64,000 nt of DNA from Muraenolepis orangiensis (GCA_027704905.1 CM051005.1:8930306-8994305); one strand, 5' to 3'; counted from the first letter of the stretch, positions 31,839-42,177 are shown. The notes: generated by a model from the letters alone, not told the origin. Made by a program: numbers and translations.

Positions 31839-32077
31839 GAATGGAATCCAGTTGAACAACACTGACGTTTATTGTGTCTCATTTCCTCTACACTGGGTTT
31901 TAATGTAAGAACTGCTGTACAAACCTCTTCTGCATACAGCTGGACTGGGAATCTGGCATACCTGGCCTTTCCAGTGGGCTGACGCCACCTTGGGCCCGAT
32001 TAATATACAGCATATTTTGTAATAAGATAAAGGTGGATTTGAAATAATTAACTCAACATACTTTGAATGTTTTGAAA

Positions 32078-32191
32078 GTGCAGCAAAGCGCACCCAATAC
32101 CGCTCCTGCTGCAATCTACTCTCCGGTCCATCTCACGCTCCATCCTCCCCTCACTGGAGAACAAGACCCCGAGATACTTGAACTCCTTCAC
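32078..32191 (-). pseudogene. Rex3/RTE-like RT relic, duplicon copy 5
   Basis: Same minus-strand FKYLGVLFSSEGRMERE fragment. Confidence 0.6.
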
Positions 32192-32978
32192 TTTGGGTTA
32201 AGGACTCACTCTCCACTTGGAGTAGACAATCCACCGGTGTCCTGCTGAGAACTGTAGTGGAAAATACTTATGTTGTCCTTTGTATCTTTCTATCTTTATC
32301 TTTGATATCTTAAATATATTACTATTTACGTTGCTTGATTGTTAATTCTTGTCATTTTAACTCAAACTTTCATTTTCAACTGAAATTGGCTGAGTAAGGA
32401 AACGCCCTCAGCATGCAAGTAATATAAAAAAATATAAGTGAGCTTAATGCATCAAATAATATGATTAAGATGAAAGGTAATTCAAATTCTAACCATTATT
32501 GTTTGAAACCGACAATTGTATTTTTCGGGCAAGCACAGCATGAAAAGACCCGGGTGTCAAACCCTGTATTATACATAATTTAACCTTTGAACTGGTCTCT
32601 CAGCTGCGGTAATGAAAGGACCAAGCAGGTTTTAAATAAGCTCTGATCACCAACCACCACCACCTTATGGTTCATGATGGCCATCTTAACAAATATGTTG
32701 CTCTGACCGGTTTGTAGGAGTTGGCAAGACTTGTTTATTTATTCCTCTTGTGTGTGTGTGTGTGTGTGTGGGGGGGGGGGGGGAGAGAAGTCTGTTTCCT
32801 TGTTCAAAATAACAAAACAACCCAGATTATAAGGTCTACTTTATTTGACTTGATTTAACATTTGAATAAGAAAACATGGTTCTGACACGAACCAAGCCTT
32901 TTATCCTTAGGATACTGTACACGTTTAGGATAAAAATACCATTAATAAAGTCGCATGCATAACTAGCTCCACTCAAAA

Positions 32979-33519
32979 TTTCACGGGTTAGGTTTGGACC
33001 CAAATACTGCACACAGACACCATTGGCAGATAGTGGTATTTATTGCGATAAATATCCCACAGACAGGGATAGGCAGAGACGTAGTCGGGGACAGGCAGGT
33101 GATCAGAACCGGGGCTGGGTAGACGAACCAGGCAGGGACAGGCAGAAGCGTAGTCAGGGACGGGCGGTAGATCAGGAACCGGACAGGCAGAGGCGTAGTC
33201 AGGGACAGGCAGGTAATCAGGAACCAGGCAGGGACAGGCAGAGGCGTAGTCGGGGACAAGCGGTGGATCGGGAACCAGGCGAGGCGGGCAGGTCCGAGGC
33301 GGGCAGGTCCGGGGCGGGGCGGGCAGAGTCGGCAACGGGAATCAGTCCGGGTAAACGCTGGAGAGTCTGTGTCATCAGAAACAATCTGGCAAAGAATGAG
33401 TGTGCGGGGTAGACTTAAATAGGCCGGTTAATTATCATGCGCTGCAGGTGTGGGGGAAATGTAAATGCGGGTTGACGCTGCCCCCTAGTGGAGGCAGCGT
33501 AAATAGCCATTGTGATACA
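32979..33519 (+). mobile_element. Minisatellite-bearing solo LTR, copy C
   Basis: Same insertion as 18469-19066, with the first G changed (TTTCACGGG). The GC-rich repeat region is shorter than in copy B. It ends GTGATACA before the CYP8B-C 3' flank. Confidence 0.72.
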
Positions 33520-33536
33520 AAAGTTTGATGTGTGAG

Positions 33537-35075
33537 TTAAAATCGGAGTTTGTATCTGAAACGTATGTCTCTTGTGGGTCGATTGATCCCAAAACCCAAT
33601 CGCTTGACATCAATGTCAGGTATCTCTTCATTAGGATTCTTAAGCTCAAAGTCAAAATATAATATCATGAGGAACACAAACTGCTTCAGCTCATTCGTGG
33701 CAAAGAAACGGCCAGGGCACATACTGACACCAGCTCCGAAGGGCATTGTGTAGTACTTCAACTTCTTTCCCTCTTTGTAAAAATCGGTCTTCTTGCTGCC
33801 ATCTGGGTTGAGAAAGCGGTCGTATTTGAAAGAAAGTGGATCAGGGTGGATTTTGGAATCGGTTTGAACGGCGACATAAGGGAACATCGAAACTCGGTCT
33901 CCTTGTCGAATCTGGTACGCATTACCATCTGCCATTTTGAGGTTAAGGTTTTGCATCACACCTCGGGTGAGAATGGGCGCAGAGGCCAGTCGCAGGGTCT
34001 CTTCCACAGCACTGTCTAGGACTGGCGTTTTCTGCAGCATGTCACGGGTCAGATCAATTAGGGGGCCACCGGGCCTCACTTCCTGCCCAGATTCCTTCAA
34101 AACCCTTTCCACATCCCCCCTAACAGCGGCCATGGCCTCTGGATGCTTCATGAGGTACAGGAGGAGCCAAAAGGCAGCAGGCCCTGTGTTTCCCTGAGAC
34201 ACCCACAGTATTAGTAACATGAATCGGTCTTGCATGGATTCCTTCATTCCTTCTTCCTCTCTGAACTGCTGCAGTTCATGTATCCAGCCGCTGGCATTGT
34301 CCTTACTCTTGAACACCTGTACTGACAGGGTTTTCCAGAACAGCCTCAGCAGCTTCTTAACCTCAACTGTCTCTCTGGGTGCCAGGGCGCCATAGGCCAA
34401 GCTGGGGAAGTATTGATCATATTTCCGAAATGCTGTAAACAGTTCATCAGATTGTATTCTGTCCATCTCACTGGATTTCTCAGGGCTCCCAGACTCCCTT
34501 GATGACACATTTCCAAACAGTGATAGGTACCCTGCCCTGAAGACAATATTGAAACTATAGATGAAAAGTCCATCCTCAATCCAGTCTTTTTGGTCTCCAC
34601 TTTTGCCCACACTGTGGAGCATGAGATTCTTCAAATTGGTCATCATACTTTCTGTCAATAGTACTAGTCCATCACCCATCAGATACTTGATACTTGCATA
34701 ATGAAGATGTGTGGTTCCCTTTTCCATTGACCATTGGAAACCAAATACTCTGAACGCCAGATGCTTCATAAAATCAAAGAAGTCCAGTTTTGTGCGGGCC
34801 TCCTTGACAAACTCACCAAAAGATGCAGGATCCATAAGATATGTGAAGTAATTACCGCCGAGTTGTACTGTGAATATGTCCCCATGTTTTTGCTTCATCC
34901 TCTCTAAGAACTTTGCTGTGTCCCTGCGAAACTCGAACACGTGGCCAAACCAGGGAATGGGACCCTTATCCAAAGGGGGTTCTCCTGGTCGTTGCTTTCT
35001 GAATGTTCCTAAAAGGTAAAGGCATCCAAATAGAGAGGCTAGAACAGCCAGAAGAATTGGCACCAGTAAATCCAT
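33537..35075 (-). CDS. cyp8b1: CYP8B-C, intact sterol 12-alpha-hydroxylase-like P450
   Basis: Second intact 512-codon intronless copy, about 94% identical to CYP8B-B (29 differences by eye). It has the same anchor, hinge, I-helix SQGNTG, ETLR and Cys453. Unlike copies A and B, its heme loop has the canonical phenylalanine (PFGAGVSMCPG) instead of tryptophan. Changes cluster at residues 88-113 (E88, F89, F100, M103, A107, F113), at 292 (V), 364-365 (AS) and 493-499 (L493, I497, N498, R499). These correspond roughly to substrate-recognition regions. The role is presumably bile-acid or bile-alcohol synthesis in the ER; altered specificity is an inference. Confidence 0.92.
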   Translation of the reverse strand: MDLLVPILLAVLASLFGCLYLLGTFRKQRPGEPPLDKGPIPWFGHVFEFRRDTAKFLERMKQKHGDIFTVQLGGNYFTYLMDPASFGEFVKEARTKLDFFDFMKHLAFRVFGFQWSMEKGTTHLHYASIKYLMGDGLVLLTESMMTNLKNLMLHSVGKSGDQKDWIEDGLFIYSFNIVFRAGYLSLFGNVSSRESGSPEKSSEMDRIQSDELFTAFRKYDQYFPSLAYGALAPRETVEVKKLLRLFWKTLSVQVFKSKDNASGWIHELQQFREEEGMKESMQDRFMLLILWVSQGNTGPAAFWLLLYLMKHPEAMAAVRGDVERVLKESGQEVRPGGPLIDLTRDMLQKTPVLDSAVEETLRLASAPILTRGVMQNLNLKMADGNAYQIRQGDRVSMFPYVAVQTDSKIHPDPLSFKYDRFLNPDGSKKTDFYKEGKKLKYYTMPFGAGVSMCPGRFFATNELKQFVFLMILYFDFELKNPNEEIPDIDVKRLGFGINRPTRDIRFRYKLRF

Positions 35076-35215
35076 TGCTCTCTATCCCTGCTGCAGTGCA
35101 AAGCACAAATGACCCAGAGCTACAATTCCTCTGTGGTAGACTGTGGTAGGTGGTCATTATGCCCCTCCTCTTGCTTTGGGCCTGGGGAGGTGTTCTCCAG
35201 GCAACAGTCTCTTTT
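35076..35215 (-). promoter_or_regulatory. CYP8B-C proximal promoter region
   Basis: Near-identical to the CYP8B-B promoter, with GGGTCATTTGTGC, the CATAATG TATA-like site and a CCCAAAGCAAG element on the minus strand. One base near the half-site differs (CTACAATTCC versus CTACGATTCC). Motif-level inference only. Confidence 0.35.
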
Positions 35216-35360
35216 GTGTGTTAATTAGGTTAATAATTACTAATCAAATACTTTGTATTTGGTTAAGCTGTAAACAGGCTGTATTCTCTTTTTTAGTGCA
35301 TTGTTTTTACTCGAAATAAACAAACATCAATAATTGTTACTTCTACACAATAGCCTATAG

Positions 35361-36320
35361 CAGGGATATTCAACTGGCGGCCCGCGGGCCAAATCCGGCC
35401 CGCGGGGAGCTTTCTCGTGGCCCCTGGAACGCACTCCATATTCCAATGTAAAAAAATAAAAAATAAAATAAATAATAAAATGTATAATCATTTAAATAAA
35501 TGTCAATATATGTTCGCTATTATGTTATCCGAATTAAATGAGTCCAAATTATTTCTCCTTCAATAGTTCTTAAAAGGCAATCTTGCATTGGACTGATCAG
35601 CGTGTAATTATCGCGACATTGTGTCAATCTCGTTACTCTCATTACTGATCCGAAATGAGCGGAGAGAAACGGCGGAAAATTGACGGTGAAAACCGACACC
35701 TCAACCCCAAATGGACTGATGATTTTGTATTTATTTGACCATCGCACGCCAATCCTAGACCTTTATGTTTAATATGTCAAATAACAGTTTCAGTCTGCAA
35801 GGTTGCTAATGTGAGGCGCCACTATGAGACCAAGCATGCTGCTAACTTCAATGCTGCTTACCCGCCTGGTAGCACAGCTAGACGTGGTAAAATAGAAATA
35901 CTTAAATCTTCTTACACTGCATCAACCACTATTCTTACAACTGCTTATGCCAGGACGAGAATCCAGACCCCTGCCAGTTATCATTTGCCCGTTGAGGGAT
36001 TGTTCTGTTTTAGCCACCTCGGGAACCTTGTGTGAAATAAATATCCGTTTACCCGACTGCGTCTCGCTCTCCCTCCTTATATTCCGCAGCAGACCACAAA
36101 TCTGCCACAGTAGCCTACATTACTATTTTGGTTGCCTATTTTACTACTACTACTACTACAATAATAATAATAACAATAATAATAATCATTATTATAATTG
36201 CATGGTTGGTTGTACAATAACAATGGCATTTGTTCATTTTCGTTGTCACAGTCTTGTGGCCCTCGCCTTCAAGACATTTTACAATTGTGGCCCCCTTCCT
36301 AATCTAGTTGAATACCCCTG
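35361..36320 (+). mobile_element. hAT non-autonomous element with BED-finger remnant
   Basis: The termini CAGGGATATTCAACT and AGTTGAATACCCCTG are imperfect inverted repeats. A perfect 8-bp duplication GCCTATAG flanks it (35353-35360, 36321-36328). The same locus in the other blocks has a single GCCTATAGCAATG. It is found only in this block, so it inserted after duplication. The interior encodes only a broken BED finger plus GGCCCGC-rich ends and an ATT/ACT microsatellite. Confidence 0.9.
35655..35960 (+). pseudogene. BED-type zinc finger remnant of hAT transposase
   Basis: From ATG at 35655 the frame reads MSGEKRRKIDGENRHLNPKW, then an in-frame stop, then CLICQITVSVCKVANVRRHY with ETKHA. The W...F, CxxC and HxxxxH pattern is a BED finger, as in GTF2IRD2/ZBED-like Charlie transposases. 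It is broken and lacks the catalytic domain. Confidence 0.72.
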
Positions 36321-36328
36321 GCCTATAG

Positions 36329-36640
36329 CAATGTTTTTCATCACATCACAGCCAACCTTAAAACTGGACATACGTGGAAATTAAGTCAATGTTTGTAAAC
36401 ACGAAACATCGCTTTATTTTCTCTGTATAATATTACTGTTTATTATGCAATAGACTCAATAATACTTGAGTGATGGACTTGACCAATGAGATCAATTGAA
36501 GTGAACACCTGTCTGTTTATATCTTGTGGGCGTGTCAATAAAAAAGACCACTCCGTTCGGGAATGGATTCCAGTTGACCTTTTTGTCTGATTTCCACAGA
36601 TTGTGGGATCCACAGGATTTTGTTGAGGGCAAGGGTAAAA
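36329..36640. other. CYP8B-C distal upstream region
   Basis: Continuation of the duplicated upstream sequence after the hAT insertion, including the exon-like island at about 36555-36635. No host gene is recognised. Confidence 0.55.
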
Positions 36641-36736
36641 CAAATTCAGATTCAGATTCAGATAACTTTATTTATCCCGAGGGAAATTAAGGTGCAACAG
36701 TTGAAACAGGGGGAATAAATGCACACACAAATATAC
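36641..36736 (-). mobile_element. L2 LINE 3' tail (left piece)
   Basis: Same CCCTCGGGATAAATAAAGTT tail and CTGAATC microsatellite on the minus strand, interrupted by the solo LTR. Confidence 0.8.
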
Positions 36737-37381
36737 TGTAACGGACCACTTGAGATTAAACATGTCTAGGCAATATCCTTTGCTGTTTTCAGAATAATAT
36801 TCAGTATGTATGTATGCCTTGAAATGACATGTGGGATTTTACCAGAGTTCGATACCCGTAGGCCTACATAAATCTGTCCCTATTGGCGCACCGTAGATCA
36901 GTACAGCTGGAAGCGCCTGTTAAGTGATGTAGTCGGCAGCAGGAAAGTTTCGTGCGTCTTTTTGTATCGCTTTTGTATTTCTGTGCGACTTTTTATCCTT
37001 TTGTATCCCCATGTATTGATCGTGTGTTTTAAACGGAAGAAAGGACCTTTTCGGATTATGTTTGCATTCCTTGGAGAGCGCAGCAAGGTATGCTTTGTTG
37101 TTTATTTGATTATGGTTGTAACTCTGTAGAAGGAAATTCGTGAATGAATGATTTTATGTCTTGTGTAGGAATGTAATCCTTGTAGTTTGATACCAATGTT
37201 ATTTAGTTTAGTGTTTGTACTGTACTGTGGAAACCGTTATGTGAAATGTGTGTTTGTCTGTTTATGTACGTTTCCAATGCAGTTTTCACGGTGCTAAGAT
37301 GACGTCACGGATGGACAATTAAATAAAGATCGTCTTATGCGTCAGTCGAGACTCTGTCGTTTGGATCCAAGGGCTGTAACA
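36737..37381 (+). mobile_element. Solo LTR (TGTAACGG family), intact
   Basis: 645 bp, TGTAACGGACC...GGGCTGTAACA, flanked by the 5-bp duplication TATAC (36732-36736, 37382-37386) within the L2 3' UTR. AATAAA near 37322 fits plus orientation. No internal region is present, so it results from LTR-LTR recombination. The short minus-strand frame inside is not a gene. Confidence 0.88.
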
Positions 37382-37939
37382 TATACTAATACCTAAAAGC
37401 TAAAGACTAAATAACAAAACTAACTAAACAAAACTGGTATAAACAAAAAAACGAAATGAACTCTAAATGAAATCTAAATGTATTGATAGATGAATTGCAC
37501 AATTTACAGTATTATTACAGTAATACGTAGGTATATACAATACACAACAATACGTATAGTGCAAATTGGCAGTAATAAAATACTAATGATAAATAACTCA
37601 GATGAATACTGAAAAGACATGTGAAAAGTGAAATTGAATTTACAGTGCGTTGACCAAAAATATACATGCTGTATATGTTGACAACACATTGTACAGACAG
37701 ACATCATAAAGCATCAAGTTAAGTGTTCAAAGTTGAAAGTAAGTGTTGAACCATATTACAACATTTTGAAATGACCCCGTAGACTGTTCTTGATACAGTT
37801 ACACACATATGATGTCTTTCATGTAATACAACTGGACAATAGTTTTGTATCATTCACAGCAGACAGCAGGCTATGTAAATACCTTTAAATGTCCTGTATT
37901 TCTAAAAAGGCCAATTGTATTTAATACTATTTCAAAAAA
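37382..37939 (-). other. L2 3' UTR remainder and duplicon spacer
   Basis: L2-like non-coding sequence to about 37665, followed by the AT-rich duplicon spacer. Small deletions distinguish this copy. No gene is seen. Confidence 0.6.
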
Positions 37940-38103
37940 AGAGATCTACACCACTTTGTACATGTCTTCATTAATACTGATGACACACGAATGAGAGAGG
38001 TATAGCACGTAGGCTAAATAAAGATCAACAGTTTCCAGAGGGCATTTACTTTGGAACAGTAAGCCCTCAGTAAGTACAGTAAGTTCCTCCACAAGTGTAA
38101 TAC
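37940..38103 (+). repeat. Duplicon block copy 6, left piece
   Basis: AGAGATCTACACCAC to GTGTAATAC, cut by Gypsy-2; the block resumes at 45651 with AATACAAAGAGC. Confidence 0.8.
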
Positions 38104-38238
38104 TGTTACGTGGGGTCATGCATATATGCCGGGGAAAAGCCAGTGAGGTCGTGGTGCGACAGGAACCGAGGCTGACAACCAAATCAGGATGTTTAGCAAT
38201 TTATTTATTGTATGGTTGCAATCACCGGCACGGACAAT
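38104..38238 (-). repeat. Gypsy-2 3' LTR, left piece
   Basis: Matches 44884-45018 of the 5' LTR until CGGACAAT, where the nested DNA transposon begins. Confidence 0.9.
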
Positions 38239-38330
38239 AGGCCTTTATCACAGTAGATTAGAACGCCGGAAGAACCCGCCGGAGCAGTGTATCTTTAGTT
38301 CCGGTTTATGCATTCAGCTTGGCATTCACC

Positions 38331-38490
38331 ATGGCGGACAGTTATCGCTGGACAACATCGCTGCACAACCTTCCAAAAGTCGGTCAAGACGATGTGGTTC
38401 GACTAGTGAATGAACACTCTACAGTGCAGGAGTCTAAACTGGAAAAAGGATACAAGTTCTTTTACGAGAAGTTGATCTTCAAGTATAGAG
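38331..38490 (+). pseudogene. First exon of YqaJ/SWIM-type transposon protein
   Basis: ATG at 38331 in a strong context (ACCATGGCGG) starts MADSYRWTTSLHNLPKVGQD, followed by DVVRLVNEHS and LEKGYKFFYEKLIF, then a consensus donor AG|GTAAGT at 38491. The W/P and LEKGYKFF pattern resembles N-termini of SWIM/YqaJ proteins carried by ISL2EU-like elements. A second, diverged copy is at 40434-40555. The middle exons are missing. Confidence 0.5.
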
Positions 38491-38494
38491 GTAA

Positions 38495-38866
38495 GTGCTT
38501 AGATTCTGTTTTGTAACCGCTAGCTTGCTAGCTTGTAAGGTTTAATGAAAATGACCAGTGTGTCAGATAAGTTCAACTACAGACAGAACGGGATCCATTC
38601 GGTGTATACTGGTGTGTATTTATATATATACACACCATTATACACCGAATAATGGATACCGTTCTCTGTGCTGTGTATATATATTTATATGTATATACAG
38701 AGTGCTTAGATTCTGTTGTCACCGCTAGCTTGCTAGCTCGTAAGGTTTAATGAAAATGACCAGTGTGTCAGATAAATTCAACTATAGACAGAACGGTATC
38801 CATCATTCGATGTGTGTGTGTGTGTATATATATATATACACACCGAATAATGAATACCGTTCTGTC

Positions 38867-38954
<88 letters not shown>

Positions 38955-38955
38955 A

Positions 38956-39008
<53 letters not shown>

Positions 39009-39250
39009 ATACAGAGTGCTTAGATTCTGTTGTCACCGCTAGCTTGCTAGCTCGCAAGGTTGGTGTCAGATAAGTTCAACTACAGACGGAGAACGGTATC
39101 CATTATTCGGTGTGTGTATGTATATATATATAGATATATCTATATACACACACAGAGAGAGTGCTTAGATTCGGTTGTGTCACCGCTAGCTTGCTAGCTC
39201 GTAGGGTTTAATGAAAATGACCAGTGTGTCAGATAAGTTCAACTACAGAC
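38495..39250 (+). repeat. Four-copy tandem repeat with TA palindromes
   Basis: A unit starting GTGCTTAGATTCTGTTGTC and containing GCTAGCTTGCTAGC and AATGACCAGTGTGTCAGATA repeats from about 38495, 38701, 39014 and 39160. Units are separated by (TA)n/(TG)n. At 38586-38664 GAACGGGATCCATTCGG and its inverse form a hairpin with arms of about 34 bp around TATATATA. It lies in the intron after the first exon. Confidence 0.8.
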
Positions 39251-39267
39251 AGAGAACGGTATCCATT

Positions 39268-39511
<244 letters not shown>

Positions 39512-39555
39512 TGTTGCAGATTCTCTCATTTTTTGTACATGTTCTCCATTTCTAG

Positions 39556-39749
39556 ATTGTGCTGCGTGCAGTTACACCCGTGCAGTTAAATGGATGCTCC
39601 TGTTTGTGTGCTGCTGGAAAGGTGTTGTGTAATCACGTGGTCGCACTCCTATTCCAGACGGCTCACTACAGCATCATGGGGTGAAAAGTGTGCAAACACC
39701 ACTGGCCTGCACCAGTGAGATTCAGTCATGGCACCGACCAAGGACACAG
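39556..39749 (+). pseudogene. SWIM zinc-finger exon of YqaJ-type transposon protein
   Basis: Between an acceptor (CCATTTCTAG) and donor (ACACAG|GTATG), the frame reads NGCSCLCAAGKVLCNHVVAL then LFQTAHYS, a CxCx6CxH SWIM zinc finger. After a one-base frameshift (an in-frame TGA at 39682) it continues LACTSEIQSWHRPRTQ, a phrase typical of the same protein family. SWIM fingers bind nucleic acid or protein. Confidence 0.68.
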
Positions 39750-40003
39750 GTATGTTTTGTCTGGATCCCTCAGATATAGCTATACATACTGTATCGACTA
39801 CTCAAAGATGTTTAAGATTCTAGCATTTAAGACTCGCAAGACCAACACATCACTTAAAGTGTATACATTTGCATGGAGTTTCCCTCTATTTCTCAAAGCA
39901 GCAGTTCCCTGAAGAGGGATGTACAATATGACTTGCGTGTTGAATTATCCCGATATTCTCTGACACTTGCAACAGCATCTATTTTCTTTTTGTGTCATTC
40001 CAG

Positions 40004-40100
40004 GGGATAAGTCCGGAACCCATGGATGAACTTGTGGTCCGGAAGCCTAAGGCTCCTGGACGCAGTAGTGTCAAATCCACGCTGTATCGAGCCTATGCAG
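40004..40100 (+). pseudogene. YqaJ-type transposon protein, exon after SWIM exon
   Basis: Acceptor TTCCAG, then GISPEPMDELVVRKPKAPGR and SVKSTLYRAYAG, then donor GTATG. Phase joins correctly with the SWIM exon upstream (phase 0) and with the next exon (phase 1), which supports real splicing of the ancestral gene. Confidence 0.6.
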
Positions 40101-40237
40101 GTATGTTTATCATTTTTATTAATTTCATCACTTATTGTGTAGTTTTTTTTAGAACATGGGCATAATATTAAAACCTTCAGATGGTGCTTTACTGATTTAA
40201 TTGACTGATGAATGGTTCCTGTTACTTGTGTTTGTAG

Positions 40238-40285
40238 GACCCCTTCCTGACCCTGCAGTGCTGTCCTTAGGGGCCAACCTATGAC
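40238..40285 (+). pseudogene. YqaJ-type transposon protein, exon fragment
   Basis: After TTTGTAG the codons continue GPLPDPAVLSLGANL in phase with the previous exon and then hit TGA. The YqaJ nuclease domain that should follow is absent; the second element copy begins at 40332. Confidence 0.5.
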
Positions 40286-40331
40286 ACCTTCAACCACAAC
40301 CTGGAATATGCGAGATCTTGTGTGGCCTGTT

Positions 40332-40555
40332 AGGCCTATATCACGTTAGATTAGAACGCCGGAAGTACCCGTTAAAAATCGCTGAAGCAGTGTATCCCAA
40401 GTTCCGGTTAATGCATTCAGCTTGGCATTCACCATGGTGGACAGTTATTGCTGGACAACATCGCTGCATAACCTTCCAAAAGTCGGTCCAGACGATGTGG
40501 TTCAACTAGTGAATGAACACTCTTCAGTGAAGAAGTCTAAATCCGAATCATACAA
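40332..40555 (+). pseudogene. Second 5' end of ISL2EU-like element with first exon
   Basis: AGGCCTATATCACG repeats the terminal sequence of 38239, followed by the same leader and ATG at 40434 (MVDSYCWTTSLHNLPKVG). It diverges after about 38 codons and has no donor. Confidence 0.6.
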
Positions 40556-40667
40556 TTCCCCGACATTGTCTTGTGGCTCTATCTGGATATATCCCCATAT
40601 AACACATACATTTACATTTCATTTAGTTATATTTTGTTGTTATTTCGTTTTTAGGTATTAGTATACT

Positions 40668-40752
40668 TTGTGTGCATTTATTCCCCCTGTCTCAACTGTT
40701 GCACCTTAATTTCCCTCCAGATAAATAAAGTCATCTTGAATCTTGAATAACG
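40668..40752 (+). mobile_element. L2 LINE 3' tail inside ISL2EU-like element
   Basis: Plus-strand CAACTGTTGCACCTTAATTT, CCCTCCAGATAAATAAAGTC and a CTTGAAT tail. It matches fish L2 ends. Confidence 0.7.
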
Positions 40753-40769
40753 AAGGTGATTTTGTGTAG

Positions 40770-41115
40770 AAGCAGAGGTATGCCTATGTATATAATATAG
40801 GTGATTTATTTGATGGATTTCAATGTACCTTTTCATTTACGTGTTAATATGTAGTGTGCAGCTGTATATTTTCTAAAAGGGAATGCCTGTTATTCTTGTG
40901 AATATGAGTTGTCTTAAAATAAAAGTGCTTGTGACATACTTGTGGCATTGAGTTAAAACCGAATTTGTATAAAATACCTATAGATAGAGATATATATATC
41001 TAGATATATATAGATGGAGATATGTATATATCTATATATATCGTATATCGCGACGCAGCCAAAAAATACCGGGTTTTGGTCCGTATCGCCCAGCCCTACT
41101 TTTGGGACCAGTGCT
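40770..41115. other. AT-rich interior, no gene seen
   Basis: Non-coding sequence with TATA/GATA-type simple repeats near 40980-41045. The motif CGTATCGCCCAGCCCTACT at about 41081 resembles ends of common fish MITEs; not resolved further. Confidence 0.45.
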
Positions 41116-41217
41116 TTAAATTACACACACCCGACAATATGTGGCTCTATTCGGATGAGACATGGAGTGTGTGTGGGGGTCAGGACCAGTGCTTTTAATC
41201 ACACACATACCCGACAT

Positions 41218-41511
41218 TATTAGCCTATTCCGCCCACCTTTCGAGACGTATATGCTCTCCTTGTCAAAGTGCAAACTGCAGACATACGCGCTACCCCTGA
41301 GAACATGAAACGAGGGACCTTCATCCTCCTTATCAGCCTTACACAAGACTTGCGGAGGAGTTTGTCTTTGGGTAATGGTGTAAACGGAGGTAGGGCTGTC
41401 TTTGTTTAGACGTTGAGCAGCCGGTACATTACAATAACAGAGAGGAGAGGAGGCGGCCACAGTTTGTCCCGTATCTGGTGTAACTACCGGAAGAAAGAGT
41501 ACACTGCTCAC
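41218..41511 (-). pseudogene. THAP-like DNA-binding domain of ISL2EU-type transposase
   Basis: On the minus strand, inward from the right terminus, the frame contains LCYCNVPAAQRLNKDSPTSV, then PSFHVLRGSAYVCSLHFDKE and SIYVSKGGRNRL. The spaced C-x-C ... CSLHF pattern and GGRNRL fit a THAP zinc finger (C...CxxH). THAP domains bind transposon ends. The catalytic part is not present, so only the N-terminal exon of a transposase survives. Confidence 0.58.
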
Positions 41512-41543
41512 GGCTCCGGAAGCAGGAAGTGTGAGAAAGGCCT

Positions 41544-42177
41544 ATTATAAGGCCACAAGCCAAATAAACAAGTAACTAGGCCTGGGGAGGACGCCAAAAC
41601 AAACGAGTACCAAAGCAAACAAAGAAAACAAACCCCCTCAAGCTAAGTCTGATGCTACCGCTACCTAACCTACTAAGCATCAATTTATCCCACTAATTTA
41701 ACTAAACTAACTGTCCCTGACCTGGTCCCAGTAAATACATGAGGTGGTACCCGCCTGGGGAAACTTACCTAGTGTATCTATACAAGGAATACCTGCGTGA
41801 TGTAAAATGTAGGCCCATGGGCATCTTACCTGCGAACTACCTCGCCCTCCCCAGGGTATTACAAGGAGGAACAAGACCGACCGGCAAAACAACCAACTAC
41901 CAACAGGCAGTACTACAATGGACTCTAACCAAAATTAGACAGCATTCACAGACGCAACGCTAACACACAAGCACACACCAAAATGCCACCACCCCCTCTT
42001 GGAACAAAAACAGGAAGTTTAAATAGGCAGCTAATTAGGGGGGTTCCAGATGCAGCCACTTGAGGTTAACGATGACCACCAACACCTGGGTAAAAAGCAT
42101 TAGGAGAGGGAGACAGAAAGGAACACAAAACACAACACAAACAGTAACAAGAAACAGATCATACGATGTATGTAACA
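41544..42177 (-). repeat. Gypsy-2 3' LTR, right piece
   Basis: Resumes with ATTATAAGGCCACAAGCC, matching 45017-45650 of the 5' LTR, and ends GATGTATGTAACA. The minus strand just inside reads TTTTGGAAGGGGAG, a polypurine tract (42178-42191). Confidence 0.9.

Larger units (their letters stand above)
31290..32978 (+). repeat. Duplicon block copy 5
   Basis: RT relic, Rex3 relic, AT-rich spacer, (TG)n(G)n tract at about 32750-32783, and the empty copia site AACATTTGAATAAG near 32855. It shows the state before copia insertion. Confidence 0.8.

Noticed and set aside
19084..35075. Assignment of the P450s to CYP7A1 or CYP8A1 (prostacyclin synthase)
   Set aside because: Those genes have several introns; these are single-exon 512-codon frames, as expected for CYP8B. 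Function beyond the family is not proven.
36898..37086. A 62-codon minus-strand frame repeated at 30241 and 54837
   Set aside because: It lies inside the TGTAACGG solo LTR; conservation is explained by duplication and no family is recognised.
38860..39023. Tyr-Ile repeat frames in the TA-rich region
   Set aside because: Translation of (TA)n; no protein supported.
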